Shown: positions 25,854-57,829, counted from the first letter of the stretch. The stretch: DNA of 64,000 bases from Eleginops maclovinus (GCF_036324505.1 NC_086360.1:8724293-8788292); one strand, 5' to 3'. Notes: a model not told the origin generated them from the sequence alone. Program-made: numbers and translations.

Positions 25854-27959
25854 GGAGGAAGGATTCAAAGTGCCATGTGTAACCCATTGGTTTCCCTCCA
25901 GGATGAGGTCAAGCATGCAACCTGCACATTTTAGTGGGTAACAGCAGGAGGTCAGCTTTACAACTGGAACACCATGAAAAAAACAAACATGGAAGGACGT
26001 GTAACAAGCTGGAACACTTGGGATGTTTGCTACGGTGATTTCTTAATTCATAAAAGGTGTTCCTGTGTTTTTCTTTCACTCTGTAACTGTTTAACTGTGT
26101 GCAATTTGTTGTGGTGAGACAACTGTCAAAAACGTAAAGTTCAAACTGTTTAGGTTACCCTTAAAAATGCTGTAAGGCATCCAATCATTTAAAATCTTGT
26201 CACCTGTGAATCTCTGCAGCTCCTGATTGAGTTTTTGAGAACTTTATTATTTAATAATCCTATACCTGCTCTCAAAAGTTGAGGTCACAAATCCGTGAGT
26301 GTCTACAGCCCTCTTCACCTGTCACTGAATAATATAATCATCAATAATAATAACATCATAATATTGTAAAAATGTACAGGTGCAGATCATGTATAAACCT
26401 GCTCTTGAAAGTACTTCTACCAATACGCAGAGAGTCGTGATGCATTTGTATGGTGAAGTAGTTCAAAACACTTTGTGTGCAGCCTTTGGCACTTCAGTAC
26501 ATTATGTCCTCCAGACGAGCAACCAAGAGGGCACTTATGTTGGCTTTGTTTCAAACATGGGGACACTGTAATGCTACATTCAGCTTCAGGTTATTTGAAA
26601 ATGCAATAGTTTCATATTTTCATCATCACCACACACGTTCAAGCACAGTGTGTAACTGATCCTCTTCCTCCCTCTACTGGTGACAAATGTTTGAGCACAT
26701 TTCCTCAAAAGTTTTTTTTTTTTTAAATCTCTTTTTGCTCCTTAGTGTAGCAAAATAATCTTCATCGGCCACAAATAATCCTATTTGTAATTAAAAATGT
26801 TGAATGAATGCTTTATTCTGGGACAATCTAGGTTACAAAGATGTCTTAACTGAGGTTTTGTAGGATCTCCGACAAAGGTTCTGGCCTCCACGCAGCCACA
26901 GTGAGAAATTAAATCTGTGTGGCCGTCCACTTGACCTCAAAATGTGTTGTTTTTTTCTCAATAGCAATTGTGTGTGCTGTAACATTAATCCAAATCTAGG
27001 CTTGGTGCATAATCACCACTCCTCTAGGTTCCTGTGAAAAAGCCAATCTTCCCATAGGCAAGGAAAAGAGGGTGATGTAAGTTGATTCCTCTGAACCCAA
27101 GTCGACCAGTAATTAAGACAACAATGGGACAATACATGGCCGTGTCTAGTTACTGTCAGAACGAGAAAGTGAGAAGAATGGAGGACAATACCTGCCACTT
27201 TCTGCACTCAGCGTACTGAAGTCAGGTAGATTAGGAGCAGGTCTACCCTGATGGGTTCGGAAAGACACTGTGAGAAAGAGGCTTTCTGGCTGTGCAGGAA
27301 CTTGTCTGTTTGAGCCGCACTACTCAGCAATAACGTCTGTGACCCTGGTGCAATTAAAACACTTTCATGCCCTTAAGTGGTTTAGAATATACATGCATTG
27401 GCATGCTTGAAATGTTCCTTCAATTGTTGTAGCTTCATGCTGCTGAAAGCTGTTTATATTCCCTGTTTTTTTTACCTCTGCCTTTAGGACAGTGCTGAAA
27501 AATAAAAAACAACCATTTAATTAAACAAATCATTGACATGTTAAATATTCCCTCGCTCCAGCTTCTCACAAGGATGTGTTGCTTTTATGTCATTGCAAAG
27601 TGGATACCCTTAAACACCAGTGGTCCGTTACCTCAAAAATTACCAAAATGTTTGCCTTACATCTTTCTAAAACAGTAAAAAAACGGATTATCACTCTCAG
27701 GAAGGATACATTTACTAAAGACTGATGTGTGTATTAGTTTTGCTCACGTGTAGACTACTTAATAGGCTGCTACAGGCATGGGTGTCACTTTGTTTTGAAA
27801 AGTGGTGGGGACACAGACAAATAAAATTGTTTTGCGCGCCAACCTATCTTTTAGTGTTTATTTTTGTCTTTGACTGCTAGCTGTATTCTATGTGATATCA
27901 GATTTCTGTGACCCTTTTGAGAGATGTCAACTGTCTGCTGTGAAGGACTTAGGACTACG

Positions 27960-28020
27960 ATTATTGTATGAAAGCTTTACAAATCAAGCTTATTATTATT
28001 ATTATTATTGCTATTATTAA
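27960..28020 (+). repeat. Repeat tail with (ATT)n
   Basis: GAAAGCTTTACAAATCAAGC runs straight into seven or more TTA units. This is how the 3' ends of several fish non-LTR elements look. The body was not identified. Confidence 0.5.
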
Positions 28021-28452
28021 AAGTGGTCACATTACATTTGAAACCAGCCACAACTGTGCATCTTGTGTGTTGGGTGGGGTCAGGGTCAAGGGCTGTTTTT
28101 CAGTCCCAGTCCATCGCCTCGTAGCAGGGATAGTGTTTCTGCTGAGCTGTTGTTGAATTATTTGGTAATGTTGTCAGCACAGCTTACTTCTAAGGTGTAG
28201 GCAGAAATCTCACAGACATATGACCGGCAAATTGAATCAAATCTACAGTAATATATTCAGTATGATGATTATTGCAGCAATCAGACTTCAACACAATATA
28301 TTTTCATATTTTTTTCTCACTTGTGGTCACGTGTATATATTTTTACTTCTGCCCCTTTTCAAATATACAATGATGATTGTGCCAAAAACCGGCTTCTCAT
28401 CCATGACAAAACAGCAAAACACACAATGGGTGCTTTTAACTAACTAGGTGTA

Positions 28453-33104
<4,652 letters not shown>

Positions 33105-33110
<6 letters not shown>

Positions 33111-33150
33111 TTGCGTCATGCGTCAACGTAACGTGACTGATTGGACACAT
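33105..33150 (-). promoter_or_regulatory. Candidate promoter elements of the small gene
   Basis: On the minus strand the segment reads CCAATCAG, CACGTTACGTTGACG and CATGACGCAAG: a CCAAT box and TGACG half-sites just upstream of the predicted first exon. Placement agrees with a minus-strand start near 33100. Confidence 0.35.
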
Positions 33151-34178
33151 TAAGTATTGATATTTCTATTCATTCATTCGCAAGAAAAAATAATAATTTC
33201 ATGCTCGTTTTAAAACATTGATTTATTGTACAGACCCAATGTATGCACCTGTTTTTGGATAGACATTGCTATAGACTGCAAGGGGGGTGCAATTCCGACA
33301 TCCCCGTATTACGACAATTTATTTCTAATTAAGCTTCACACCTGAGAGAAAGTAGTCCCCCCGGTCTGATAAACCCTATATCAATAGTTCATTGAACACA
33401 TTTCATTTAAACAGTGTATGACCTTTCAAACTGACTGAACGAGTTACATGAGTTTGAATACTGCTGGAACAGAATCACAGCGATTTTGTTGCATATAAAC
33501 AACACGCAACATTATGATATTGTAGAGTGAGTGAAAAGTGTAAACAAAGGTCAAAAGGGGATTTGTGAGGATGGACTTTTTCATCAGGATAACGTAGTTC
33601 CAATAAAACTTGCAGAGAGAGAAGTGAGGATATTTCAATTTATTTTATGTGTGAGTTTAAAAGTGTGGGTTCAAAGTTCATTCTTGACTTTATAAACAGC
33701 ACATAGAATAGTCTCAGCTCAAAATCCAATTAGAAACTTTTCTGGACAGAGTATGCGAATTCACAATCATTTTAATTGTAAAGAATGTAATGGTGCTGCT
33801 TCTCAAGCAATAATGATTTTCTTTTTTTTCCAGTACAGTTAATAACTGTTGCGTTTTTTTGAAGATGTTGTGATTTCACATGCCCACTAGAGGGGGTTAG
33901 CTGAGTGTGTTGACTTTTATTTTTTATTCATTTTATACATATTTTAACATTGTTGCAGAAACCCAGAGATTGAGAAAAAATTCAACTTCAACTATGTACT
34001 GTTGTAGCATATAATAATACACCTTAAAACATTGAATACTCTGATTAAACGCCAATTACTCTGTGCAAGGCATGGATTTATACAGAAACCTGCTGCTAAC
34101 CGGCGGCGTACATCTGAAAAACTTTACGGTCGCCTGTGAATGACGAGAGAGCGTCGCATCGTTGCATAATTCGGCAAG
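33151..34178. other. Divergent intergenic region between the small gene and coq5
   Basis: About 1 kb separates the two divergent starts. No TATA box or long CpG-rich block is evident; the last 100 bases before the coq5 ATG are richer in CG. Nothing else was recognised. Confidence 0.5.
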
Positions 34179-39022
<4,844 letters not shown>

Positions 39023-39410
39023 GATGCACTCCTCTGTAAATCAAAAGCAAAAAGACTGGCTCTGTGTTTCACACTTTTCTGTGTGTATGCTAAACTGTGT
39101 ATAGATTTCTTGGACATTAACTCCAGATCCTGAAGCACCAGAGCTCCTCTGTGCAGCAATGACTGCACAGTGACAGAGAAACATGTCAGTGGACATGTCT
39201 ATTTTCCTGCTGATGGTCTTGGTTCAGCAACGCTTGGACTGTACTAAATACCTTTGTTGGTAAAGAATGCTGCATTGATAACCTAAATGTCACTTTATTT
39301 GTGGTATCGGTGTTAAGACTACTAGCAAGTGAGTTAATCTGCAGCTTGTTACGAATATTTTTCTGTAACATTTACATTTTGGCAACAAATAAAAAATGTT
39401 TTAAAAAGAT
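39023..39410 (+). other. coq5: coq5 3' UTR with poly(A) signal
   Basis: AATAAA at 39388-39393 (GGCAACAAATAAAAAATG), about 365 bases after the stop. The UTR is short and shows no repeats. Confidence 0.75.
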
Positions 39411-39558
39411 CTCAGTATCTGAATGGGTTATCTCAAAGCAAAGTATTTTTCTGATATTAAACAATGTCAACATCTCAATGTGAAATGCAGGTAATGGAGG
39501 AGTTACTTGAAGAATTTGACTTTTTGGTGAGACAAGATAGAATTGAAAAATATAATTG
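39411..39558. repeat. Segment duplicated from the znrf3 3' end
   Basis: AAACAATGTCAACATCTCAA and TGTGAAATGCAGGTAATGGA correspond to nearly the same words at 43303-43342, and likeness continues patchily (TTTTTGGTGAGACAAGATAG against 43447). It sits between the coq5 poly(A) signal and the truncated Tc1 copy. Confidence 0.55.
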
Positions 39559-40680
39559 TCGTTACCTGTATTAATGGCACCTTTTTGAACTCGTTATCAG
39601 TATAAAAGACACCTGTCCACAACCTCAAACAGTCATACTCCAAACTCCACTATGGCCAAGACCAAAGAGCTGTCAAAGGAGACCAGAGACAAAATTGTAG
39701 ACCTGCACCAGGCTGGGAAAACAGAATCTGCAATAGGTAAGCAGCTTGGTGTGAAGAAATCAACTGTGGGAGCAATTATTAGAAACTGGAAGACATACAA
39801 GACCACTGCTAATCTCCCTCGATCTGTGGCTCCACGCAAGATCTCACCCTGTGGGGTCAAAATGATCACAAGAACGGTGAGCAAAAATCCCAGAACCACA
39901 CGGGGGGACCTAGTGAATGACCTGCAGAGAGCTGGACCAAAGTAACAGAGGCTATCATCAGTAACACACTACGCCGCCAGGGACTTAAATCCTGCAGTTC
40001 CAGACGTGTCCCCCTGCTTAAGCCAGTACATGTCCAGGCCCGTCTGAAGTTTGCTAGAGGGCATTTGGATGATCCAGAAGAGGATTGGGAGAATGTCATA
40101 TGGTCAGATGAAACCAAAATAGAACTTTTTGGTAAAAACTCAACTCGTCGTGTTTGGAGGAGAAAGAATGCAGAGTTGCATCCAAAGAACACCATACCTA
40201 CTGTGAAGCATGGGGGTGGAAACATCATGCTTTGGGGCTGTTTTTCTGCAAAGGGACCAGGACGACTGATCCGTGTAAAGGAAAGAATGAATGGGGCCAT
40301 GTATCGTGAGATTTTGAGTGAAAACCTCCTTCCATCAGCAAGGGCACTGAAGATGAAGCGTGGCTGGGTCTTTCAGCATGACAATGATCCCAAACACACC
40401 GCCAGGGCAACAAAGGAGTGGCTTCGTAAGAAGCATTTCAAGGTCCTGGAGTGGCCTAGCCAGTCTCCAGATCTCAACCCCATAGAAAATCTTTGGAGGG
40501 AGTTGAAAGTCCGTGTTGCCCAGCGACAGCCCCAAAACATCACTGCTTTAGAGGAGATCTGCATGGAGGAATGGGCCATAATACCAGCAACAGTGTGTGA
40601 AAACCTTGTGAAGACTTACAGAAAACGTTTGATCTCTGTCATTGACAACAAAGGTATATAACAAAGTATTGAGATGAACT
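39559..40680 (+). pseudogene. Tc1/mariner transposase, truncated copy 1
   Basis: A Tc1-family transposase reading starts with [16 protein letters not shown] at 39652. A paired-type HTH DNA-binding region ([18 protein letters not shown]) is followed by the catalytic core with [20 protein letters not shown] and [11 protein letters not shown], the DDE triad in Tc1 style. One base is missing near 39934 compared with copy 2, which breaks the frame; the second part reopens and runs to 40661. Nearly the whole transposase is present but the segment lacks both terminal inverted repeats and a target duplication. It is almost identical to copy 2 over its length, so both are recent. Not mobile by itself. 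Confidence 0.9.
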
Positions 40681-40806
40681 CTGATTGTGATTATCACGTA
40701 TATACAGTACTCAAAGTATTCAAATTTAATATTCAATGCTTTTTCTATGCTATATGAAAGTAAGATACCAGGATACATGTTATAGTTGAATATGTCACAA
40801 ATATAA

Positions 40807-41200
40807 AAAAAGAAGTAAGTAGTACTCATTCTGCAGATTGGTCCATTTCAGAATAATATATCTGATATGTTCTGATTATAATTATTGATGCATTAAAATG
40901 TTTCCAAAGCTGGTAAAGGTGCAACTAGTTTGAATGACTTTGTATACTGCAAGGTAGATTGTGGATTTACTCTAGGTGGAGCTAAAGTCTGATTTAAGGG
41001 TTGATTATATTTCACATCATTAACCCAAATCTGAAAAGTAATTAAAGATATTGTGGAGTAAAAATACATGATTTACCTCTGAATTGTAGTATGGTAGACG
41101 TACAAAGTAACACAACATTGAAATACTCAAGTAAAGTACCTTAAAATTGTACTTAAGCACAGTACTTGAGTAAATGTACTTAGTTACTTTACACCACCGT
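40807..41200 (-). repeat. hAT-like palindromic repeat copy
   Basis: Runs from about GTAGTACTCATTCTGCAG to GAGTAAATGTACTTAGTTAC. It aligns along its length with 37738-38150 (TTTCAGAATAATATATCTGA against TTTCAGAATAATATATATGA). It lies between the two Tc1 copies. Confidence 0.7.
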
Positions 41201-41219
41201 GTGGGACAAACAAATCATT

Positions 41220-41363
41220 TCTGATGTTGCTTTTTGCATAGTTTCGATGTACTATACTATGTTGTTTATTCTGATATTTTGGACACACTTCACAGTGCTA
41301 TTTAGTTGTTTAGCATAATTTGGACATACTATACCTTGTTTATTTTTTAGCACAATTTGGACA
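41220..41363. repeat. Degenerate tandem repeat, left part
   Basis: ATGTACTATACTATGTTGTT, TTTGGACATACTATACCTTG and similar units recur every 40-60 bases. It is split from 42969-43240 by the full-length Tc1 element. Confidence 0.65.
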
Positions 41364-41365
41364 TA

Positions 41366-42966
41366 CAGTGGGGCAAAAAAGTATTTAGTCAGCCACCAAT
41401 TGTGCAAGTTCTCCCATTTAAAAAGATGAGAGAGGCCTGTAATTTTCACCATAGGTATACCTCAACTATGAGAGACAAAATGAGGAAATAAAATCCAGGA
41501 AATCACATTGTAGGATTTTTAATGAATTAATTGGTAAATTCCTCGGTAAAATAAGTATTTGGTCACCTACAAACAAGCAAGATTTCTGGCTCTCACAGAC
41601 CTGTAACTTCTTCTTTAAGAGGCTCCTCTGTCCTCCACTCGTTACCTGTATTAATGGCACCTTTTTGAACTCGTTATCAGTATAAAAGACACCTGTCCAC
41701 AACCTCAAACAGTCATACTCCAAACTCCACTATGGCCAAGACCAAAGAGCTGTCAAAGGAGACCAGACAAAATTGTAGACCTGCACCAGGCTGGGAAAAC
41801 TGAATCTGCAATAGGTAAGCAGCTTGGTGTGAAGAAATCAACTGTGGGAGCAATTATTAGAAAATGGAAGACATACAAGACCACTGCTTATCTCCCTCGA
41901 TCTGGGGCTCCACGCAAGATCTCACCCCGTGGGGTCAATGATCACAAGAACGGTGAGCAAAAATCCCAGAACCACACGGGGGGACCTAGTGAATGACCTG
42001 CAGAGAGCTGGGACCAAAGTAACAGAGGCTACCATCAGTAACACACTACGCCGCCAGGGACTTAAATCCTGCAGTTCCAGACGTGTCCCCCTGCTTAAGC
42101 CAGTACGTGTCCAGGCCCGTCTGAAGTTTGCTAGAGGGCATTTGGATGATCCAGAAGAGGATTGGGAGAATGTCATATGGTCAGATGAAACCAAAATAGA
42201 ACTTTTTGGTAAAAACTCAACTCGTCGTGTTTGGAGGAGAAAGAATGCAGAGTTGCATCCAAAGAACACCATACCTACTGTGAAGCATGGGGGTGGAAAC
42301 ATCATGCTTTGGGGCTGTTTTTCTGCAAAGGGACCAGGACGACTGATCCGTGTAAATGAAAGAATGAATGGGGCCATGTATCGTGAGATTTTGAGTGAAA
42401 ACCTCCTTCCATCAGCAAGGGCACTGAAGATGAAGCGTGGCTGGGTCTTTCAGCATGACAATGATCCCAAAACACACCGCCAGGGCAACGAAGGAGTGGC
42501 TTCGTAAGAAGCATTTCAAGGTCCTGGAGTGGCCTAGCCAGTCTCCAGATCTCAACCCCATAGAAAATCTTTAGAGGGAGTTGAAAGTCTGTGTTGCCCA
42601 GCGACAGCCCCAAAACATCACTGCTTTAGAGGAGATCTGCATGGAGGAATGGGCCAAAATATCAGCAACAGTGTGTGAAAACCTTGTGAAGACTTACAGA
42701 AAACGTTTGACCTCTGTCATTGCCAACAAAGGGTATATAACAAAGTATTGAGATGAACTTTTGTTATTGAACAAATACTTATTTTCCACAATAATTTGAA
42801 AATAAATTCTTTAAAAATCCTACAATGTGATTTCTGGATTTCTTTTTCTCATTCTGTCTCTCATAGTTGAGGTATACCTATGATAAAAATTACAGGCCTC
42901 TCTCATCTTTTTAAATGGGAAAACTTGCACAATTGGTGGCTGACTAAATACTTTTTTGCCCCACTG
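41366..42966 (+). mobile_element. Full-length Tc1/mariner element, inactive, IR/DR type
   Basis: 1601 bp from CAGTGGGGCAAAAAAGTATT to its inverted copy, flanked by TA on both sides (41364-41365 and 42967-42968), the standard Tc1 target duplication. The terminal inverted repeats are about 200 bp, and each holds an outer AAAAAAGTATTTAGTCAG and an inner AAAATAAGTATTTG copy: the IR/DR arrangement of fish Tc1 elements. Joining the flanks without the element restores a satellite unit (TTTGGACATA + CCATAC). Confidence 0.93.
41732..42751 (+). pseudogene. Tc1 transposase pseudogene, copy 2
   Basis: Start ATG at 41732. Compared with copy 1, two bases are lost in the early coding region (GACCAGACAAAATTG, near 41764), two more near 41937 (GGGTCAATGATC), and one base is gained near 42470 (CCCAAAACACACC). 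A Trp codon is changed to TAG near 42573 (AATCTTTAGAGGG). These breaks lie before and within the catalytic region, so no active enzyme can be made, though the ends of the element are intact. Confidence 0.9.
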
Positions 42967-42968
42967 TA

Positions 42969-43240
42969 CCATACTAGGGTATATTTGGGGATATTTCTGA
43001 TATTTTTCGACATAGTATACCATGTTTTCTGTTCTTATATTTTCCACATACAGTACTTTACTATGTAGTTTTCGCTGATACTTTTGACATACTATATAAT
43101 GAAGTTTTCTTTCATATTTTTTAAATATTAATACTTATGTTTTTTTCTTATGTTTGACATTCTATACTATGTTTTTTTTGTGTGCATATTTTCAACATAC
43201 TATATTGTGTAGTTTTTTTTTCTGGTATTTTCAATGTACT
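42969..43240. repeat. Degenerate tandem repeat, right part
   Basis: TTTTCGACATAGTATACCATG, TTTTGACATACTATATAATG, TTTGACATTCTATACTATG and TTTCAACATACTATATTGTG recur at roughly 50-base steps. Confidence 0.65.
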
Positions 43241-43379
43241 AGGCTTAGGCTCTGACTGGATCTCAAAGCTACACAAGGAAAATAATTTCTTCTTATGATA
43301 AAACAATGTCAAAATCTCAATGTGAAATGCAGAAAATGGAAAAAAGGACACCACAACATGATTTACTTGAATAAAACTG

Positions 43380-45116
43380 TATATTTTACAGATCTTTGTA
43401 CACTTTAATTACAAAACTGTATGGTACTAAAGTTTTAAAATCAGTTTTTTGGTCAGAGAAGATTTAATCGTCTTGTGTGCAATTACCATGTATATACAAA
43501 GTCTCATGTTAGTGATTTTTCTCAAAATAAAAAGCAACCAAATAACTCAAACGTTCATACACTCTGAACATAAGACATGGCTTAAAGATAAATATATTAG
43601 TAAATAAATATTCAGAGAACATATTTCCATTTATGAAATGTGTTTGCTATACAGGTACAGAAATATACAGAGATTGATTTCTAGCCTTTTTTCTTTAAAA
43701 CATTTGTAATGGTAGTGACAGAGAATAATTATATTCTTAAAAAATTAAAAAATATTAATTTTTGTACACATTTTAAGTGCTAGAAACAATAACAAAAAAA
43801 TTAAATAGTGACTCAAGTACCCAAATGTTATATTTGCAGTAGGTACATATCTCTATGCAAAAGGCAAGATTAGATTCTCACTTGATTACAGCACTGGGTT
43901 AACTTATAAATAGGGTTATTTCAGAAAGTCTTCCTCTGTGTAGAGAATGTGTATATTTCATAGAAACAGTATAAAAACAGTCTGCAGGACAAACAGAAAG
44001 GCATGAATGACAAGCATTGATATCGCAGGTATGTATTATGCATGGCACGATATGATTCAAACAGATACACTGTGGTATTTATAACTGCATTGTTTTAAAA
44101 AAAAAAAGTCACAGTAAAATAAGGAACCCTTATGAAAAATGAGTCTTTTCCAGCTGCTTTCCTTTGGCCTTTTGATACATACTACATATTTGTAGAGCAT
44201 GTCTCATTTAGGAAATTGGGTAAGTGACAGCAAAAATACACTTTTATGGGCTTCCAAACAAAAAGTAAGAGTGCAACACTCTGCTTCTGAAAAACACCTA
44301 CTGACCCCGAGACACTGCCACTCTAGACAAGTCAAAGCGGTGCAGTGTCTTTTAGATATTGCTACAAATAGCTTCCCAGCATAAGGCTTTCATGTTGCTC
44401 TGGCACATTTCATACAGGTAGGCCACTACTGGACAGAAATGCAATGCATAAAACAAATTCTGTATTAATATTGAATAGACACCAGTGTCAGCCTTGCATT
44501 CACATTTCTATGCATTTTTCTGTAATATATAGCTTCTTCTCCTCAGAGAAATGTGTGGGTCACCGACACTTAAAAATGGACCCATTTCCCTGCTTTTGAC
44601 AAAAGTAAAAGAAAATAAAACAATCAAGTCTTTCTGTTTTGGTATAGCTATGTCCGTACAGCCTATCTGAGCTGGTGGTTGAAGCTTTATAGGCAGTCAG
44701 TGTTTATGTGTGCACCTATACATGTAGATGTTTGTGAATCAATTTTTTGTGGAGAAAAAAAAAGTCAAGATTCCTAGAATTTTGCAGAAAACCAATTTTT
44801 TTTTAGAAACTAAAATCTCTTAAGAAATGGGCCCCGATTACTTAATTACCCTTGATGGCAGCAGATAGAAACCAAACCAACCTACTTCGAGTTTCAGTCC
44901 ATCTATATATGTAGTTCCACTTTGTCACTCAGGAATGAACTTGACACACTGTCTAGACAGGCCATTTCAGTAGAAATCCACACAATCGAAGATGATAACA
45001 TTCAGTGCTCAGAGAGCAAGGTTACAACAAGGCAGCTGAGGGTTTAAATGATTGACTGACAGATTCGGTACCAAATACATACTTCAGACTGAGTCCCGTC
45101 TCACCGGGCTCTAAGT
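43380..45116 (-). other. znrf3: znrf3 probable 3' UTR
   Basis: AT-rich stretch of about 1.7 kb downstream of the znrf3 stop on the minus strand. No frame of interest was found. A candidate minus-strand ATTAAA signal is at 43404-43409. The duplicated segment at 43260-43490 overlaps the proposed end. Confidence 0.5.
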
Positions 45117-54687
<9,571 letters not shown>

Positions 54688-55446
54688 CTGCACACACAGA
54701 ACAAACATTAATCATTAGATGCATTCAACAAGAGTTCAAAGGGAAACGCTAGGGAAGGTATGATCACAATGTGGAGACATTCAGGCCACTAGAGGGAGTT
54801 CTCTGCCTTAGTGTAACACGCAGATCATCTGGAATGAGCGAATGAGGAAAGAGATGGAAAACAAACAGAAGTAAACAAGCTATTGATAACATTTGCAACA
54901 GGCACACATGGTCCATTTCTCCTTTTCTCTGTAGTCATCATGATGTAAAATCTGCCTCACATTAAGCTAATAGCATGACACAAACTAAAACAGTTACATC
55001 CCAGAGTCAGATGTGATCATCTTTGTGTGACATGGAGTTAAAGTCGTATTGAGTTCTGCTGTGCAAGCTCAGGAAAGTTGAATAAAGTTAAAGCAAGACT
55101 ATTTCTTAGCTTCTTTCATGTGAGAGTAGGGAGAGACATAGCACAGAGATCTTTTGAAGACTTCTGCTAAAGGCAAAGGATAAGGGAAATGCTTAGATGT
55201 GCAGAAGTATCTGCATGCAGAATCCAAATTGGCTTCCCCTTGTTTGAAAACTATACAGAAAACTTTCTTTATCTTAACTGATGCTTCTCTCTCCTTCGAC
55301 TCACACCGTATGATTCACAGCGCCCTATTTATACAACGTTTTGATGTCTGCACTACATGATCTAAAATAGCGAGGCTGGGATCATATCCTGGTATTATCA
55401 AGTGCCCTTGGGTTCTTGCCAGCGCTGCTCATAACTGGAGGGAAGA

Positions 55447-55462
55447 GGGGGGGGGGGGGGGG
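55447..55462. repeat. Poly-G run
   Basis: Sixteen G in a row in an intron of znrf3; G-quadruplex-capable. Confidence 0.85.
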
Positions 55463-55466
55463 TTGA

Positions 55467-55475
55467 AGATCAAAG
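55467..55475 (-). promoter_or_regulatory. TCF/LEF-type site AGATCAAAG
   Basis: A full match to the TCF/LEF consensus. ZNRF3 is a known Wnt target gene, so an intronic site is plausible; a single short word proves nothing. Confidence 0.3.
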
Positions 55476-57829
55476 TGACAATGTACATTGCTGTGACTCT
55501 GCTGCCGAGTGGCTGGAGAGTGTCATCGCTGCAGTCAGCGGGCCCTTACATTGGACAGAGAGAGGAGATGGGGTTTACTGGTATGTGCGGGGGAGGCTCA
55601 ATCGCTCTTTTCACAACACATCATGTTGATCTCTGAGGTAACATGACTCAACAATGGCACGCTGAGCATGTGTTCTGCATCTTATACAAAATAGACATAA
55701 AAAACTCCTACTATAGGTGTTGGTCCACCATTAGCTGCCATATCAGGCTTCACTGCTCCTCTAGACTACATGGAGGCAGCGGGAAGATAACGGTTTTAAA
55801 CGTCAGTCCAAAATGTGTTAGCTCACAATCTTTAAATGGGGTCTATCATCTCTCCTGCTTTATATTAGATCTATAAAATCCCCAGCACCCGCCCTGTGGT
55901 GTGTAAAAGTGACAGCTAGTTTGTACTGATCAAGTTCCAATACGTAATTAAATATATGAACAGGAAACCCACCCTGCAGTTGTGAGCCTCCGCCAATAGG
56001 TCAAGTTGCAGTACGCACCATGTCTGTCCAAAATGTCGTCACTTCAGGCTTTGATCCTTGTAGATATTTGTGTGACTTTGCCATAATATAGCATACGCTT
56101 TCTCATGTTCTGGCTAAAAATGTGTTTTGTGAAGTGAATCTGCAAATCGCTGTATTCTCAAGTCCACATGGATTTTTGTGCCAAATATATATATTTTTTC
56201 CCTCATGCATCCCCGCAATATCGCTTTCTAGAGAATGGTACAGACTAATGGACATATGGAGGAACAACCAGAATAAATCATCCAGCCACGTCTATACCCA
56301 TCACAAAGGTATTACTATTACTAAAAGCCTTTTTATTTTTTACATTTGAAAGACTGTCGTAAAACGTGATTTATTAAATAATACACATTTTTTCCACACA
56401 TTTACCTTCATTTTGGGTCAATATCATTCTTCCACTTTTTCAGATGTGTTAGTAATTGTGAATTATGTGAAACCTCATATCAGTGTGTGCTCATTTTTTA
56501 AACTTGTGCAGCTGAGGAAGTGGCTTTAAATGTGATACCATCAAGTTTACTGTAATTGTGATTTCCTTTTTCCTTTTGATCGGTTGCAACATAATTTCCC
56601 ACCTAAAAATAGGTTATTTATTAAATATACCTGTCTAAGAAGTAGCATGAGTAGCTAGTCCTCAATAACAAGAAGAAGACCTAAAGCTGTTTGCTGTAAC
56701 AACTGTCAATAATGAGCCTAAATATAAAATATGTTAAGATTTTTTTCAGCTAGCAACACCTGCGTGGGTGTTCATCACATAAGGTCCTTTCGGTGGGACT
56801 ACTTCTTCATAGACAAGTCGCAGCAGGAGGAAAAAACAAGCAAAGTAACAAAAGGCCTTTGATATCAGGGGTGGCAAGTGTACCACAACTTTTAAATCAG
56901 CTTCAGGGAAATGTAAACACATCATGACTCTGAAGTGTGTGCGCGCTATTAGATTTCCCCTTGGTTTAATCCACATACAAGATGTTTATAAATGTGACTT
57001 TCATAGCTCATTACAGACTAATTAACCCTGCAAACGGATTCAATCTTTCCCAGCAGTGTACGAAAGCCTTGTCAAACAGTGAAACATTAAAACAGTGTTG
57101 AGCTATAAACACAAACTCTTCCAACTTTCTCTTTCGTCCTGCCTCCTTTACATAAACTAACATCGCTCTTTTCTTTCTTCTTTCACTTTTTCTTCTACTT
57201 GGAAAGTTCAAAAGCAACAGCAGCGATATTCTCGCACGGCTTTTCCCTCTCACCCAGTTTTTCTCTCAGTTCCACACTGCCAGGCTCCAGCCCCCATTTA
57301 ATTCAGCACAAGTCTGCTCCTTTGATGTTAGCTCTCCCAGTAAATAATTAATAGCTCTTGGTAAGACGCTTCAAGAAGAAAGAGATCTCCCTCCGAAAGA
57401 ATCTCCACTCCGGGCAGGCCTGCGCTGCAGTGCAGGGACTTGCCTGACGACAAAAAAAATGCCCCCACAGGCAAACTAGCTCTCTAAATACAGGACACAT
57501 CTCCTCCCAACTCCATAAAAAACTACAACCCTGGACACCAAAGGCAGGCTATTCTTGCTTGATGATAGGTAATGTACATTCTTCAGACTTTGTGATGTTG
57601 CTAAAAAAGTGACAGTCATGTAAAACTGTTTACTTCACTGACAACCTGGGAGCAGGAGCAGTTCCTGTACACTATGCAAGACATTAAAGACAACTCAACC
57701 CTCTTAAGCAAACTTTAAAACAGAAAGATGAATACGACACTAAAGTGAGCCTTCTATTCACACTTGTTTAATATATAGAGTGTCTTAGATACATACGGGG
57801 CGCAGATTTTAGGGATACAATATTACAAG

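Larger units (their letters stand above)
25531..28452. other. Intergenic spacer, kremen1 to the small minus-strand gene
   Basis: It contains a (CA)n tract at 25746-25853 and an (ATT)n-ended repeat tail near 27960-28020. No coding exon was recognised. Confidence 0.55.

Noticed and set aside
33151..34178. Shared bidirectional promoter for coq5 and the small gene
   Set aside because: The two starts are about 1 kb apart with AT-rich sequence between them, so separate promoters are more likely.
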